Under the pieces are notes generated by a model. It did not search any database. It was not told the origin of the DNA and worked only from the letters and a program-made list of their open reading frames with translations. DNA of 64,000 nucleotides from Agarilytica rhodophyticola. GTDB lineage: Bacteria; Pseudomonadota; Gammaproteobacteria; Pseudomonadales; Cellvibrionaceae. Shown in pieces: positions 1 through 8,412 of this stretch. Location of the stretch: positions 2,193,001-2,257,000 of the forward strand of contig NZ_CP020038.1 of assembly GCF_002157225.2 (NCBI RefSeq). The letters are read 5' to 3'. A program made the position numbers and the translations under genes. Each line of letters starts with the position of its first letter. The first letter of the stretch is position 1.

Positions 1-2013
1 TGTATTGTTATTCTGCCAGCGACTAGTGAGACCAAGTGTCACTTGGTTGGCGTCATCGAGGCGATCACCGCCGATAAAGCGCGAGTCGCGATAGAGTTGT
101 CCGTAGGAAAAGGTTCGCGCTGAAGTATCAAAATTGACATTAAGGTCGTTATTGGCTCCTATACCTAGCAGCTCATCATGGTTCTCAAACTGACGATAAA
201 GATAAAAGACACGTGGCTCGAGAGTTTGAGTAAATGCGCCCCCGCCATGTTCGAATACTAGCCCCATATCGACGCTTGCTTGGGGCGCTGAAAGGCTGAG
301 TTGCTCCTGCTCTGTAAGCGATAATAAGGGATTTTCATCCAAGTCGTAAGAAAGGGTTTTAAATCCTACTTCCGGGGTAAAAAAGCCCCATGGATAACGC
401 TTCTCAAGACGCATTCTGTAATCAGTATTAAAACGCTGGCCGGTAAGGATGTCGGGACGATTATCACGATGCTTAAACTGCGTGTACCTGTTCTGCAAGA
501 TAAAGGTCCAGTCGTCGAAATTATAACGACCATCAATATCGATTTGTGGCAGCTTACGGTATGGTGAATCGATATCTACCAGAAGTATCTGTTGTGACTG
601 AGCAAGTGACGACAGCTTCCAATGATCAAATTGATAGCCCACCTCTAAGGATTGGTTTAGAAAGATTTGGTTATTGGAAGCGAAGGAAGACGCACCGAGA
701 TCACGAAAATAGTCTTCGTCACTAACCTTGGTGTAATCTGCTCGTGTATACCAACCCTCTGTGTCACCACCGCGTTGATCAAGCTTTGCCATCCATCGGT
801 TATTCCCTTTATTAGGGCGTGCTCGTTCTTCGGTGAGTTGGCCTTCTCGGATTAGGTCGTCCAAATCTGGATCTGGGCTGCCGCCATCGTTAGGTAAGAA
901 AGCCAGACCGCCCTCTGTTCTCATCCATTTATTTAAGTAGCGTGCAGAGCCTTCGAGCATTGTGCCCCGACCGGAAATAAAACGCGGCGTTAATGTCGCA
1001 TCGTAGTTGGGCGCCAGATTCCAATAATAGGGGAGAGAAAAGTCTAAGCCGCCATCGTCACTACTTCTAAACGAAGGGAAAAGGAAGCCGGTTTGCCTCT
1101 CGTCACCTACTGGGAATGAAATGTAGGGCAGATAAAAAATAGGAACAGAGCCCACTTTCAATTTAACATTTTTGCCTGTCCCTCGGTTGGTCTCCCTATT
1201 GACCGTTAACTTCTCTCCTTCTAGCATCCACGACTCGTCTCCCGGTTCGCAAGCTGTCAGGCGGCCATCTTCCATTTCTACCACGTTAGCTGATACTTGT
1301 TTCACCGACTTGGCACTGCCGCGAATAATGCTCTGGCTACCGATACTTTTGTTGGCACGCTGAATTTTGAGGATGAACTTGGCATCATTAAATGAGGCCT
1401 TGCTTTGTGAAGTACTGACTTCAGCATATTCCCCTTGAATGAAGGTGCCTGGTTCCCGAATGGTCACTTTATCGGCGAGGGTGGCACGTTCCAGTTCTTG
1501 CTCATAGGTCATGGTCGTGGCTGAAATAGAACGAGTGCCTTGAGAAACACTGACATTTCCCGTTAATACCGCTTTATTACCGTCTGTAATTTTGGCGTCA
1601 TCCGCTTCAACAATCACTTCGAGCTTTTCTAGTTCCTCATCGGTTAACGCGGCAGCGGCTTCAGGGCCAATCTCGATATAGAGACCGTTGCAACCAGGGG
1701 GAATGGCATCGTGGAGGTATTCAGGTAAATCATTTTTTGCCACCCACCCATAGGATGCCGCTTGCGCTTTTTCGATGAGCGCGGGGTCATCACTGCGAAT
1801 CATTTGAGCCTGTGCTTGTAAGGCCAGCACTATGAACGGCAAAGTTATTAAGCGCCGGGTCAGTCCGAGATTTAGTATTAAACCTGGAGATTTTTGTTCA
1901 GTGCTAAGGTCTCGGGTGCTAGGGTCTTGGGCGTTAAGATGCGGGACGCTAGGATGTTGGACGCAAGTGAATCTGGCTGAAATTCGATTGAGCAGAGCAA
2001 AGCTCTTGGGCAT
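1..2013 (-). CDS. lptD: LPS-assembly outer-membrane protein LptD (C-terminus beyond window)
   Basis: LptD, with LptE, inserts lipopolysaccharide into the outer leaflet of the outer membrane. 671 codons are present and the beta-barrel end is cut by the window start. After the signal peptide the protein has the OstA/LptA-like periplasmic domain (VVEADDAKITDGNKAVLTGN and following), which leads into the barrel region. I chose the ATG at 2013 because AGGAC lies about 8 nt upstream; the in-frame ATG at 2031 has no visible ribosome site. With this start the hydrophobic signal core (LITLPFIVLALQAQAQ) is preceded by an unusually long n-region of about 50 residues, partly made by a 15-bp minisatellite. 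Divergent from amgK. The family is clear; the exact start is less sure. Confidence 0.93.
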   Translation of the reverse strand, partial: MPKSFALLNRISARFTCVQHPSVPHLNAQDPSTRDLSTEQKSPGLILNLGLTRRLITLPFIVLALQAQAQMIRSDDPALIEKAQAASYGWVAKNDLPEYLHDAIPPGCNGLYIEIGPEAAAALTDEELEKLEVIVEADDAKITDGNKAVLTGNVSVSQGTRSISATTMTYEQELERATLADKVTIREPGTFIQGEYAEVSTSQSKASFNDAKFILKIQRANKSIGSQSIIRGSAKSVKQVSANVVEMEDGRLTACEPGDESWMLEGEKLTVNRETNRGTGKNVKLKVGSVPIFYLPYISFPVGDERQTGFLFPSFRSSDDGGLDFSLPYYWNLAPNYDATLTPRFISGRGTMLEGSARYLNKWMRTEGGLAFLPNDGGSPDPDLDDLIREGQLTEERARPNKGNNRWMAKLDQRGGDTEGWYTRADYTKVSDEDYFRDLGASSFASNNQIFLNQSLEVGYQFDHWKLSSLAQSQQILLVDIDSPYRKLPQIDIDGRYNFDDWTFILQNRYTQFKHRDNRPDILTGQRFNTDYRMRLEKRYPWGFFTPEVGFKTLSYDLDENPLLSLTEQEQLSLSAPQASVDMGLVFEHGGGAFTQTLEPRVFYLYRQFENHDELLGIGANNDLNVNFDTSARTFSYGQLYRDSRFIGGDRLDDANQVTLGLTSRWQNNNT
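1901..1960. repeat. 15-bp minisatellite, four degenerate copies, inside lptD
   Basis: Four head-to-tail 15-bp units on the + strand: GTGCTAAGGTCTCGG, GTGCTAGGGTCTTGG, GCGTTAAGATGCGGG, ACGCTAGGATGTTGG. The unit is a multiple of three, so in lptD it reads as four related pentapeptides (HPSVP, HLNAQ, DPSTR, DLSTE) in the signal-peptide n-region. Copy-number change would keep the frame. Confidence 0.8.
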
Positions 2014-2288
2014 ACTTAAAGTCCTAAACATGGCAGAGATGGATCAGGCGACGATTATAGTGCTAAGTGAGAGTAAAATAAAAAAGTTCTAAAAGATAAA
2101 TTAAAAAATAGTACTGTCTTAAGCATTTGTGAGTATTAAATAACCATTTGTTCGTGACTATTAGGTATTACTTCCATGGGCTTCTCGTAAATTGTAGGCC
2201 AATACTTATATACTCGAATAGTCCGTATCATTAAACGAAAATTAATGATGATAGGATGTATTAACTATTATCTGGGGAGATATCGATC

Positions 2289-3338
2289 ATGACAAGTGAC
2301 TCATCCGTTACTGCTGTAACTAGGTCATTTGAAGACAGGCTGAAACGTTGGGTAACGGAGTGTCTGCAGAATATGGAGGTTATAGAAGAGTTCCAGTGGT
2401 TACCCCTTACTGGAGATGCAGGTTTTCGCTTTTACTTTCGCATAAGTTTGCCTAATACTAGCTTGATTGCAGTTTATTCGCCGCCAGAAACTGAAAATAA
2501 TCAAGCCTTTTGTGATATCGACAGATTTTTCTTCCAACAAGGTATTCATGTGCCAAAGATTTTGGCATATCTTGAAGCTGAAGGTTTTTTCCTGCTTGAA
2601 GATTTAGGGGAAAAAATGTACCTCGATCACCTCAGTGATGAGACGGCGAGCAGCCTTTACGGCGAAGCTTTTTTTGCATTGCTCCGAATTCAACAGTGTC
2701 CTTTGGATGAAAGTATTTTGCCACGCTATGATAGGGATTTTTTGCTCAGTGAAATGCAGTTGTTTTGCCAGTGGTTTGTGGCAGAGCTACTTGGTTATGA
2801 TATTAACGATGAAGAGCAACAGCTAATTGAACGTACTTTTTGCGTTATTTTGGATAGTGCATTGGAGCAACCTCAAGTTGTGGTTCACCGAGATTATCAC
2901 TCTCGTAATATTGTCTATGGTGTCGCAGGCTCCCCTGGGATTATCGATTTTCAGGGTGCCTTGATCGGGCCGCTTACCTATGATGTGGTGTCGTTACTGC
3001 GCGATTGCTATATCGAATGGCCGGATCAGCAAGTACGATCTTGGGCTCTGGCCTATGCTAGTTTGTCAGTAGATGCAGGCATTATGGAGTCGGTTAGCGA
3101 AGAGCGCTACCTTCGTTGGTTTGATTTAATGGGGTTGCAACGCCATATTAAAGTGCTCGGTATTTTTGCCAGGCTTTCTATACGCGATGACAAACAAGCT
3201 TACCTCAAGGATTTGCCTTTAGTGATTGCTTATGTTCGACGAATTGCTCGACTCTATAGTGAGACTAGCCCCTTTGCTGATTGGTTTGATGCAGTGCTCT
3301 TACCGTGTATCCACAGTCAACCATGGATGCATAATTAA
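2289..3338 (+). CDS. amgK: N-acetylmuramate/N-acetylglucosamine kinase AmgK
   Basis: AmgK phosphorylates the anomeric position of MurNAc (and GlcNAc) released during wall turnover, the first step of the Pseudomonas-type recycling route that bypasses de novo UDP-MurNAc synthesis and so lowers fosfomycin sensitivity. 349 aa, aminoglycoside-phosphotransferase fold: catalytic loop VVHRDYHSRNIVY with H200 and D202, and the metal-binding IDFQGA with D220. GGGGAG lies 10 nt before the ATG. murU follows after 5 bp, so the two are surely cotranscribed, and lptD diverges upstream as in pseudomonads. Cytoplasmic. Substrate assignment rests on the murU partner and family knowledge. Confidence 0.92.
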   Translation: MTSDSSVTAVTRSFEDRLKRWVTECLQNMEVIEEFQWLPLTGDAGFRFYFRISLPNTSLIAVYSPPETENNQAFCDIDRFFFQQGIHVPKILAYLEAEGFFLLEDLGEKMYLDHLSDETASSLYGEAFFALLRIQQCPLDESILPRYDRDFLLSEMQLFCQWFVAELLGYDINDEEQQLIERTFCVILDSALEQPQVVVHRDYHSRNIVYGVAGSPGIIDFQGALIGPLTYDVVSLLRDCYIEWPDQQVRSWALAYASLSVDAGIMESVSEERYLRWFDLMGLQRHIKVLGIFARLSIRDDKQAYLKDLPLVIAYVRRIARLYSETSPFADWFDAVLLPCIHSQPWMHN

Positions 3339-3343
3339 AACGT

Positions 3344-4045
3344 ATGAAAGCGTTAATATTAGCCGCAGGTAAGGGAGAGCGTATGCGTCCTCTTACCGAC
3401 CATCGGCCCAAACCTTTGCTAAATGTTGATGGCAAAACTTTACTCGATCATCAAATCGATAAGCTGGCGCGTGCGGGAATACGAGAAATAGTGATTAACA
3501 CTTCTTATCTCGGTCATATGGTTCACGAACACCTACACAATCGACCGAGAAAAGATATCGAGATTTATTTTTCAGATGAAGATCAGCCGCTAGAAACCGG
3601 CGGTGCTATCAATCACGCGCTCGATCTACTTGGCGAGGCGCCTTTTATCTTGGTTAATGGAGATGTATGGACAGAGTTGGACTATGCTTCGCTGATAGCT
3701 CGATACCGAGATCAGTTCAATGTTAGTAAAAATAACAAGCATATATATGGCCATCTTGTCTTAGTGCCTACCCCGGATTTTAAAATCCACGGAGATTTTT
3801 CTATTCAAGAAGGATTTTTGCAGCCCTTAGTAAAGGGACAAGGTGATTATACTTTTAGTGGTGTAAGTATTTTATCGCCACAAATCATTTCCCAATATCC
3901 GAAGCGCCGCGCAATTTTTGCCTTAAAAGAAGTGTTTGATTGGGCAATGGATACGGCTTGCTTAAGTGCTGAGGTGTATGATGGCTTTTGGTTAGATGTT
4001 GGCACACCTGAACGTTTTGAATTTCTAAAAGAGCGTATAGGCTAA
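3344..4045 (+). CDS. murU: N-acetylmuramate-alpha-1-phosphate uridylyltransferase MurU
   Basis: Converts MurNAc-1-phosphate and UTP to UDP-MurNAc, the second step of AmgK/MurU recycling. 233 aa, the usual length. The nucleotidyltransferase signature LAAGKGERMRPLT is at residues 6-18, with the conserved PKPLL containing K23 after it; metal-binding D107 sits in LVNGDVW. The C-terminal FWLDVGTPERF is typical of sugar-phosphate nucleotidyltransferases. It follows amgK by 5 bp and converges on the DUF3530 gene with only 5 bp between stop codons, so no separate terminator is evident. Confidence 0.93.
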   Translation: MKALILAAGKGERMRPLTDHRPKPLLNVDGKTLLDHQIDKLARAGIREIVINTSYLGHMVHEHLHNRPRKDIEIYFSDEDQPLETGGAINHALDLLGEAPFILVNGDVWTELDYASLIARYRDQFNVSKNNKHIYGHLVLVPTPDFKIHGDFSIQEGFLQPLVKGQGDYTFSGVSILSPQIISQYPKRRAIFALKEVFDWAMDTACLSAEVYDGFWLDVGTPERFEFLKERIG

Positions 4046-4050
4046 ACTAT

Positions 4051-5247
4051 TTAACGCTCTACCTCGACGCCTTTTGCGTGTTTATTAAGAAATCCTCGTA
4101 TGCGCCGAGTAAGACGATTTTCTGCACGTGAATCTGCTTCATTGGGCCTCATTAATTTTACCTGATAATAGTTTTTAGTATTGATACGGGCCAATTTCTG
4201 CCGACGTATTTTGACTTCAGTATTATCTAGATAATGGTCGCTGTAGTAGATATCTAAAATGGGAATGGGAATATCTTTAAGGTAGGGAATCAGCTTTTCT
4301 TCAGTATTTAAAATCTGATTGCGTGCTGCCACCATAATCAGCGCCCGGATTTTGTATGGCACCTCATCTGCTGCGGCTTGAGCTGCATCAGCAGAAGAAG
4401 CGTTTGGGGCTAGCATCTGGATAAACTTTGCGGCACGAATGGCTCCAATGCCGTGGCCAATAATCACAATATTGTATTGACCTTTCTCATTGAGAAACTG
4501 TATTGATGTACTAATCCGTGCATTTGACGATAATTCAGGGTCGGGCTTATCTTTTTTCATCATCGTACTATTATCCTCCATAGCCTCTATATTGGAGGAC
4601 TTCATCATAGTATCCTTCTCTAACGCGGCCATGGCTTCTTTATTGGCTTCGTCTGTTGCTGTGGCATCCATCTGCTTTTTATCCATCGGCTTATCTTCTG
4701 AAGTGTCTTGTTCCTCAGAATCGGTATTTGTCTCAGTAGCGGACAGAGGTAGCTTTTTTTCTGGTCGTTTAGGTATCGTGAGTTTTCCTGGCGGTGGTAG
4801 GCTAATAGCTAATGTTGACCAACCGAATTCACTTAAATTATTGCGTATGGCACTGACAGTATTTGGCCATTCAGCAGACTGACCCTCGCCATGTAAAATG
4901 ACTACGGCTCCAAAGGGGTTGTCCGTCTTATCCTGTTGCCACAGCGCCATAAATTTCTCATCCATGGCGTTAAGCCATTGCACATTATCTTTTTCCACGG
5001 CCTGCATTAGCAGTTTGGTCGCTTTGGCTTGGATATCAATCATTTGCCTTGGGGCGTTGGCATCTGGGGTAGGGGATGGTTGTTCTTCTTGTTGCTGCTC
5101 TTGTGGGTCGGCGGGCTCGGTAGCTCCCGTGTTATCTGTTTGTTGGGGGTAACTAAACTCAGAAATAGGTGATAGAACTGCCAATAGCAAAATGGCGTTC
5201 AGTATTATTGCTAAAGCTTTTTGTGGTATGGTTGATCGGACAATCAT
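4051..5247 (-). CDS. DUF3530 family alpha/beta-hydrolase-fold protein, probably exported
   Basis: 398 aa. An N-terminal hydrophobic segment (residues 10-28, LAIILNAILLLAVLS) suggests a signal peptide or anchor. The fold shows in VVILHGEGQSAEWPNTVSAI and in NIVIIGHGIGAIRAAKF, but the nucleophile elbow reads G-H-G-I-G: the Ser/Cys nucleophile is a Gly, which agrees with my memory of other DUF3530 members, so enzymatic activity is doubtful. Two low-complexity stretches are unusual: a Q/E/P-rich linker after the anchor, and a K/E/D/M-rich insert at about residues 150-245 splitting the fold. Function unknown in the family. The gene lies between murU and rpe, divergent from rpe. Confidence 0.75.
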   Translation of the reverse strand: MIVRSTIPQKALAIILNAILLLAVLSPISEFSYPQQTDNTGATEPADPQEQQQEEQPSPTPDANAPRQMIDIQAKATKLLMQAVEKDNVQWLNAMDEKFMALWQQDKTDNPFGAVVILHGEGQSAEWPNTVSAIRNNLSEFGWSTLAISLPPPGKLTIPKRPEKKLPLSATETNTDSEEQDTSEDKPMDKKQMDATATDEANKEAMAALEKDTMMKSSNIEAMEDNSTMMKKDKPDPELSSNARISTSIQFLNEKGQYNIVIIGHGIGAIRAAKFIQMLAPNASSADAAQAAADEVPYKIRALIMVAARNQILNTEEKLIPYLKDIPIPILDIYYSDHYLDNTEVKIRRQKLARINTKNYYQVKLMRPNEADSRAENRLTRRIRGFLNKHAKGVEVER

Positions 5248-5295
5248 ATGTTTTAAAATATCCTGTATGTATTCTGATTAATCGAGGCTTATTGA

Positions 5296-5988
5296 ATGTC
5301 TAAAGTACCTGAGTTTAAGATCGCCCCTTCTATATTATCGGCCGATTTTGCTCGACTTGGAGAGGAAGTTGATGCTGTTTTAGAAGCTGGAGCTGACTAT
5401 GTCCATTTTGATGTAATGGACAATCATTATGTGCCTAATCTTACTATAGGCCCTATGGTGTGCAGTGCTCTGCGTAAATACGGTATAAGTGCAACAATTG
5501 ATGTTCATTTAATGGTTGAGCCAGTCGATGATTTAATTAAGCAGTTCGCTGATGCCGGTGCTAGCTATATCACTTTCCATCCCGAAGCCTCAAAGCATAT
5601 TGATCGCTCCATCAAGCTAGTGCGAGACTGTGGTTGTATGCCTGGGTTAGTACTTAACCCAGCGACACCCTTGTCTGTTGTGGAACATGCGATTGACCAG
5701 GTTGATATGTTGTTACTTATGTCTGTTAACCCAGGTTTCGGCGGGCAGAAATTTATCCCTTATGTGCTAGATAAAGTCGCTCAAGCCAGACAGTTAATTG
5801 ATGCTCGTGGCCTTGCTACACGTTTGGAAATAGATGGTGGTGTTGGTTTATCTAATATTACTGATATTGCTAAGGCAGGTGCTGATACCTTTGTCGCTGG
5901 CTCTGCGATATTTGGCGCTGACGACTACGGCCAAGTGATTTCGCAAATGCGAGAGCTGTTGGCAGCGAGCCTGATGACTGAAGTTTGA
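5296..5988 (+). CDS. rpe: Ribulose-phosphate 3-epimerase
   Basis: Interconverts ribulose-5-phosphate and xylulose-5-phosphate in the pentose phosphate pathway. 230 aa TIM barrel with all family signatures: [16 protein letters not shown] near the N-terminus, the metal/catalytic [35 protein letters not shown] (phosphate and lid loop) and EIDGGV (second catalytic Asp). GAGGCTT precedes the ATG. In pseudomonads rpe is followed by gph and trpE; here it stands alone and the next gene is an exopolysaccharide-type protein, so the trp cluster has been rearranged. Confidence 0.96.
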   Translation: MSKVPEFKIAPSILSADFARLGEEVDAVLEAGADYVHFDVMDNHYVPNLTIGPMVCSALRKYGISATIDVHLMVEPVDDLIKQFADAGASYITFHPEASKHIDRSIKLVRDCGCMPGLVLNPATPLSVVEHAIDQVDMLLLMSVNPGFGGQKFIPYVLDKVAQARQLIDARGLATRLEIDGGVGLSNITDIAKAGADTFVAGSAIFGADDYGQVISQMRELLAASLMTEV

Positions 5989-6064
5989 TAGTGAGATCGT
6001 AGAAGCTATCGCATAATTGCTGCACTTACCGATACGCATTAAAAATAACCTGCATGGGCGAGTG

Positions 6065-6101
6065 ATGAAACAGCTTCTATAGTATGAAACAGCTTCTATA
6101 G
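6065..6101. repeat. 19-bp tandem duplication upstream of the CpsD-like gene
   Basis: ATGAAACAGCTTCTATAGT at 6065-6083 is repeated directly at 6084-6101 (the last base differs). It lies in the 160-bp gap between rpe and the P-loop protein gene, about 50 bp before that start codon, where a promoter or operator would be expected. It may be only a replication-slippage duplication. Confidence 0.7.
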
Positions 6102-6148
6102 ACAGTTAAATTATATGTTTTTTTAAAACAAAAATATGCTGAAAAGCC

Positions 6149-6889
6149 ATGGAAAAAAATTCAGAGATTGAATTTTCATTAGAAGAAAACAAATCCTTAT
6201 TGAGTGAGCGTCAGATCAGTAAAATGTCTGAAGTGCACAGCTTCAGTGGCGTTCAGCTGGATAATTTAAAAGTTCTACATCAAGAGAGCAGCAATGAGGA
6301 AACCCTCAAAATATTTCGCCAATTGCGTACACAGTTATATGATCGCATGGCGGGAAACAACTATGTCTGCATGGTAACATCTGTCTGTTCTGGTGGCGGG
6401 GCTAGTTATACGGCTAACAATTTGGCTGCTGCCATTGCTCTTGATAAGTCTAAGACATCGGTTGTTGTGGACTGTAATTTTTATAATCCTAGTGTTGACG
6501 CACTCTTAAGTGCTGATGCCAATCTAGGTTTAATAGATTTTTTATCCTCTCAAGAGATGGGGGTCGAATTTATTTTATATGCTTCGGGCATTAAGCGTTT
6601 GCGTGTTGTGCCGGCGGGCAAGCATATTAACGATGCCACTGAGAAAATGTGTTCAAGTAAAATGGTGGCATTTATTTCTGAGATAAAATCTCGTTATAGC
6701 GACCGCTATATTATCGTAGATAGCCCCTCTGTCGGAGAGTTCGCGGCAGATGCAAGAATTCTAACGCAGCTATGCGACTTTGTGGTTTTAGTTGTGCCTT
6801 ATGGGAAAGTTTCTCAGCAGCAGGTACAAGAAGCGATTGATACTATTGGCGAGCAGAGAATTGTAGGGGTGGTTTACAACAATGTTTAG
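6149..6889 (+). CDS. CpsD/ExoP-like P-loop protein with a degenerate Walker A (pseudo BY-kinase)
   Basis: 246 aa, related to the cytoplasmic domain of bacterial tyrosine kinases that control exopolysaccharide chain length and to the XrtA-associated autokinases. The fold is recognisable: TLKIFRQLRTQL before the P-loop, MVTSVCSGGGASYTANNLA at the Walker A position (residues 75-93), VVVDCN at Walker A-prime (105-110), YIIVDSPSV at Walker B. Key residues are lost: the Walker A Lys is Ala85, and the second Asp of the A-prime DxD is Asn110. The C-terminal Tyr cluster used for autophosphorylation is also missing; only one Tyr remains near the end. Probably a non-catalytic regulator. It faces prsR tail-to-tail across a 60-bp hairpin. 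Family call is good, function inferred. Confidence 0.75.
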   Translation: MEKNSEIEFSLEENKSLLSERQISKMSEVHSFSGVQLDNLKVLHQESSNEETLKIFRQLRTQLYDRMAGNNYVCMVTSVCSGGGASYTANNLAAAIALDKSKTSVVVDCNFYNPSVDALLSADANLGLIDFLSSQEMGVEFILYASGIKRLRVVPAGKHINDATEKMCSSKMVAFISEIKSRYSDRYIIVDSPSVGEFAADARILTQLCDFVVLVVPYGKVSQQQVQEAIDTIGEQRIVGVVYNNV

Positions 6890-6942
6890 CACCTGTGTCT
6901 TTCTACAGTAAACACCTGTCTACAGCAAACAAGTGCTAAACA
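6883..6942. terminator. Hairpin between the CpsD-like gene and prsR
   Basis: TGTTTAGCAC (6883-6892) pairs perfectly with GTGCTAAACA (6933-6942), and TTGTTTTTAG follows on the + side, as expected for an intrinsic terminator of the CpsD-like gene (its TAG stop lies in the left arm). The 40-nt loop is long and holds a near-repeat of about 17 nt beginning TCTACAG. Confidence 0.45.
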
Positions 6943-6951
6943 CAATTGTTT

Positions 6952-8310
6952 TTAGTCATTCGCCATCGCTATGTTATATTTCTTCATTAAATCATAGAGC
7001 GTTGGCCGGGTGACACCTAGTAGCTTGGCGGTGGCCGAAATGTTGTATTCTGTCATTGTCAGTGCGCGTAGAATAGCCGCACGCTCAGCGTTGTAGCGCA
7101 CTTCCCTTAAGTTCAAGCTGAAGTTACCTTCTGAGATTAAGCCGAGATCTTCCGATGAGATGAGCTTGTCATCGCACATAACCACACTGCGTTTGACCCG
7201 ATTTTCCATTTCGCGAATATTGCCAGGCCAATCATACGCTTCAATGGCTTCCACAGCTTCTGGAGTAAAGCCTTGAATACTCTCGTTATTTTGCTCGATA
7301 AAGTTTCTAAGAAAGTGTCTGGCCAGTAGTAATTTATCTCCCTGGCGTTGTCGCAGAGGTGGGATTTCGATTTCCATTTCACAAATTCTATAGAATAAAT
7401 CTTCGCGAAATGTGCCATCTTTTACCATTTGTTTAAGGTCTTTGTTGGTCGCACAAACTACGCGAACATCAACAGGAATTTCTTCTCGGCCACCGACGCG
7501 TTCAATAATCCGCTCTTGCAAGAAGCGTAGCAGTTTAGCCTGCAAGAGTAGAGGCATGTCGCCAATCTCGTCTAAAAATAACGTGCCGCCATTGGCCGTT
7601 TCTACTTTTCCTAAAGTCCGTTTGTTAGCTCCGGTAAAAGAACCTTTCTCATAGCCGAATAATTCGCTCTCCATAAGGTTTTCTGGAACGGCGGCGCAGT
7701 TAATCGCTACCATACGCTTGCTTTTACGAGGGCTTAGGTTATGTAAGGCCTTGGCCATAACTTCTTTACCTGTGCCGCTCTCGCCAGTTAGGGTGCAGGT
7801 CACATCGGAAGGCGCTAGCTTTTCGATAGTGCGACAAATCTTAAGCATTATTGGATCACAGGCAATGATGCCGTCCAGAGGAGAGGTCTGCTTTTCTTGC
7901 AGCAAGCGATGCTGTTTTTCAAGGCTATATATGTGAAAAGCCCGTTGCAGAATCAGGTCTAAGGTTTCTGGATTAACGGGCTTTTGATAAAAATCATAAG
8001 CGCCCATTGCCACTGCCCTTACAGCGTTTTCATAGTCAGCGTTACCTGTCATGACAATAATCTTTGACATAGGGGCAAGATTAGATATTTCTCGAATACA
8101 GCGGAAACCTTCATCGACGCCTTCCTCATCAGGCGGCAACCCTAAGTCTTGAAGAATAATGGGGGGTTCGTGCAAGCGAATTGCTGCAATTGCATCTTCT
8201 CTGGTGCCTGCGACAATAACTTCGTACTGGTCAAAATGCCAGCGCAGTTGACTTTGTAGACCAAGATCATCTTCAACAATAAGAAGTTTTTGTTTTTCTG
8301 ATTTACTCAT
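6952..8310 (-). CDS. prsR: PrsR, sigma54-dependent response regulator of XrtA/PEP-CTERM systems
   Basis: NtrC-type activator that, with PrsK, controls exopolysaccharide and PEP-CTERM genes from sigma54 promoters. Counting from the ATG at 8310 (MSKSEKQKLL), the receiver has LLIVEDD and phospho-acceptor D55 in QDLGLPPDEEG, a wording typical of PrsR. The AAA+ domain has Walker A GESGTGKE, the sigma54-contacting GSFTGA, and LFLDEIGDMP as Walker B. The C-terminal Fis-type helix-turn-helix is TAKLLGVTRPTLYDLMKKY. The open frame runs on to 8349, but family N-termini match the 8310 start. 102 bp downstream of prsK on the same strand, so probably one operon. Confidence 0.92.
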   Translation of the reverse strand: MSKSEKQKLLIVEDDLGLQSQLRWHFDQYEVIVAGTREDAIAAIRLHEPPIILQDLGLPPDEEGVDEGFRCIREISNLAPMSKIIVMTGNADYENAVRAVAMGAYDFYQKPVNPETLDLILQRAFHIYSLEKQHRLLQEKQTSPLDGIIACDPIMLKICRTIEKLAPSDVTCTLTGESGTGKEVMAKALHNLSPRKSKRMVAINCAAVPENLMESELFGYEKGSFTGANKRTLGKVETANGGTLFLDEIGDMPLLLQAKLLRFLQERIIERVGGREEIPVDVRVVCATNKDLKQMVKDGTFREDLFYRICEMEIEIPPLRQRQGDKLLLARHFLRNFIEQNNESIQGFTPEAVEAIEAYDWPGNIREMENRVKRSVVMCDDKLISSEDLGLISEGNFSLNLREVRYNAERAAILRALTMTEYNISATAKLLGVTRPTLYDLMKKYNIAMAND

Positions 8311-8412
8311 GATGAATTTGTAGCCTGTGGAGGTGGTTTGGAGTGGCATAGGCTATCAACCCGCCATTATTATTCGCCCTGGGATAAATACTCGAAGAGA
8401 TATCCGCGAGTT

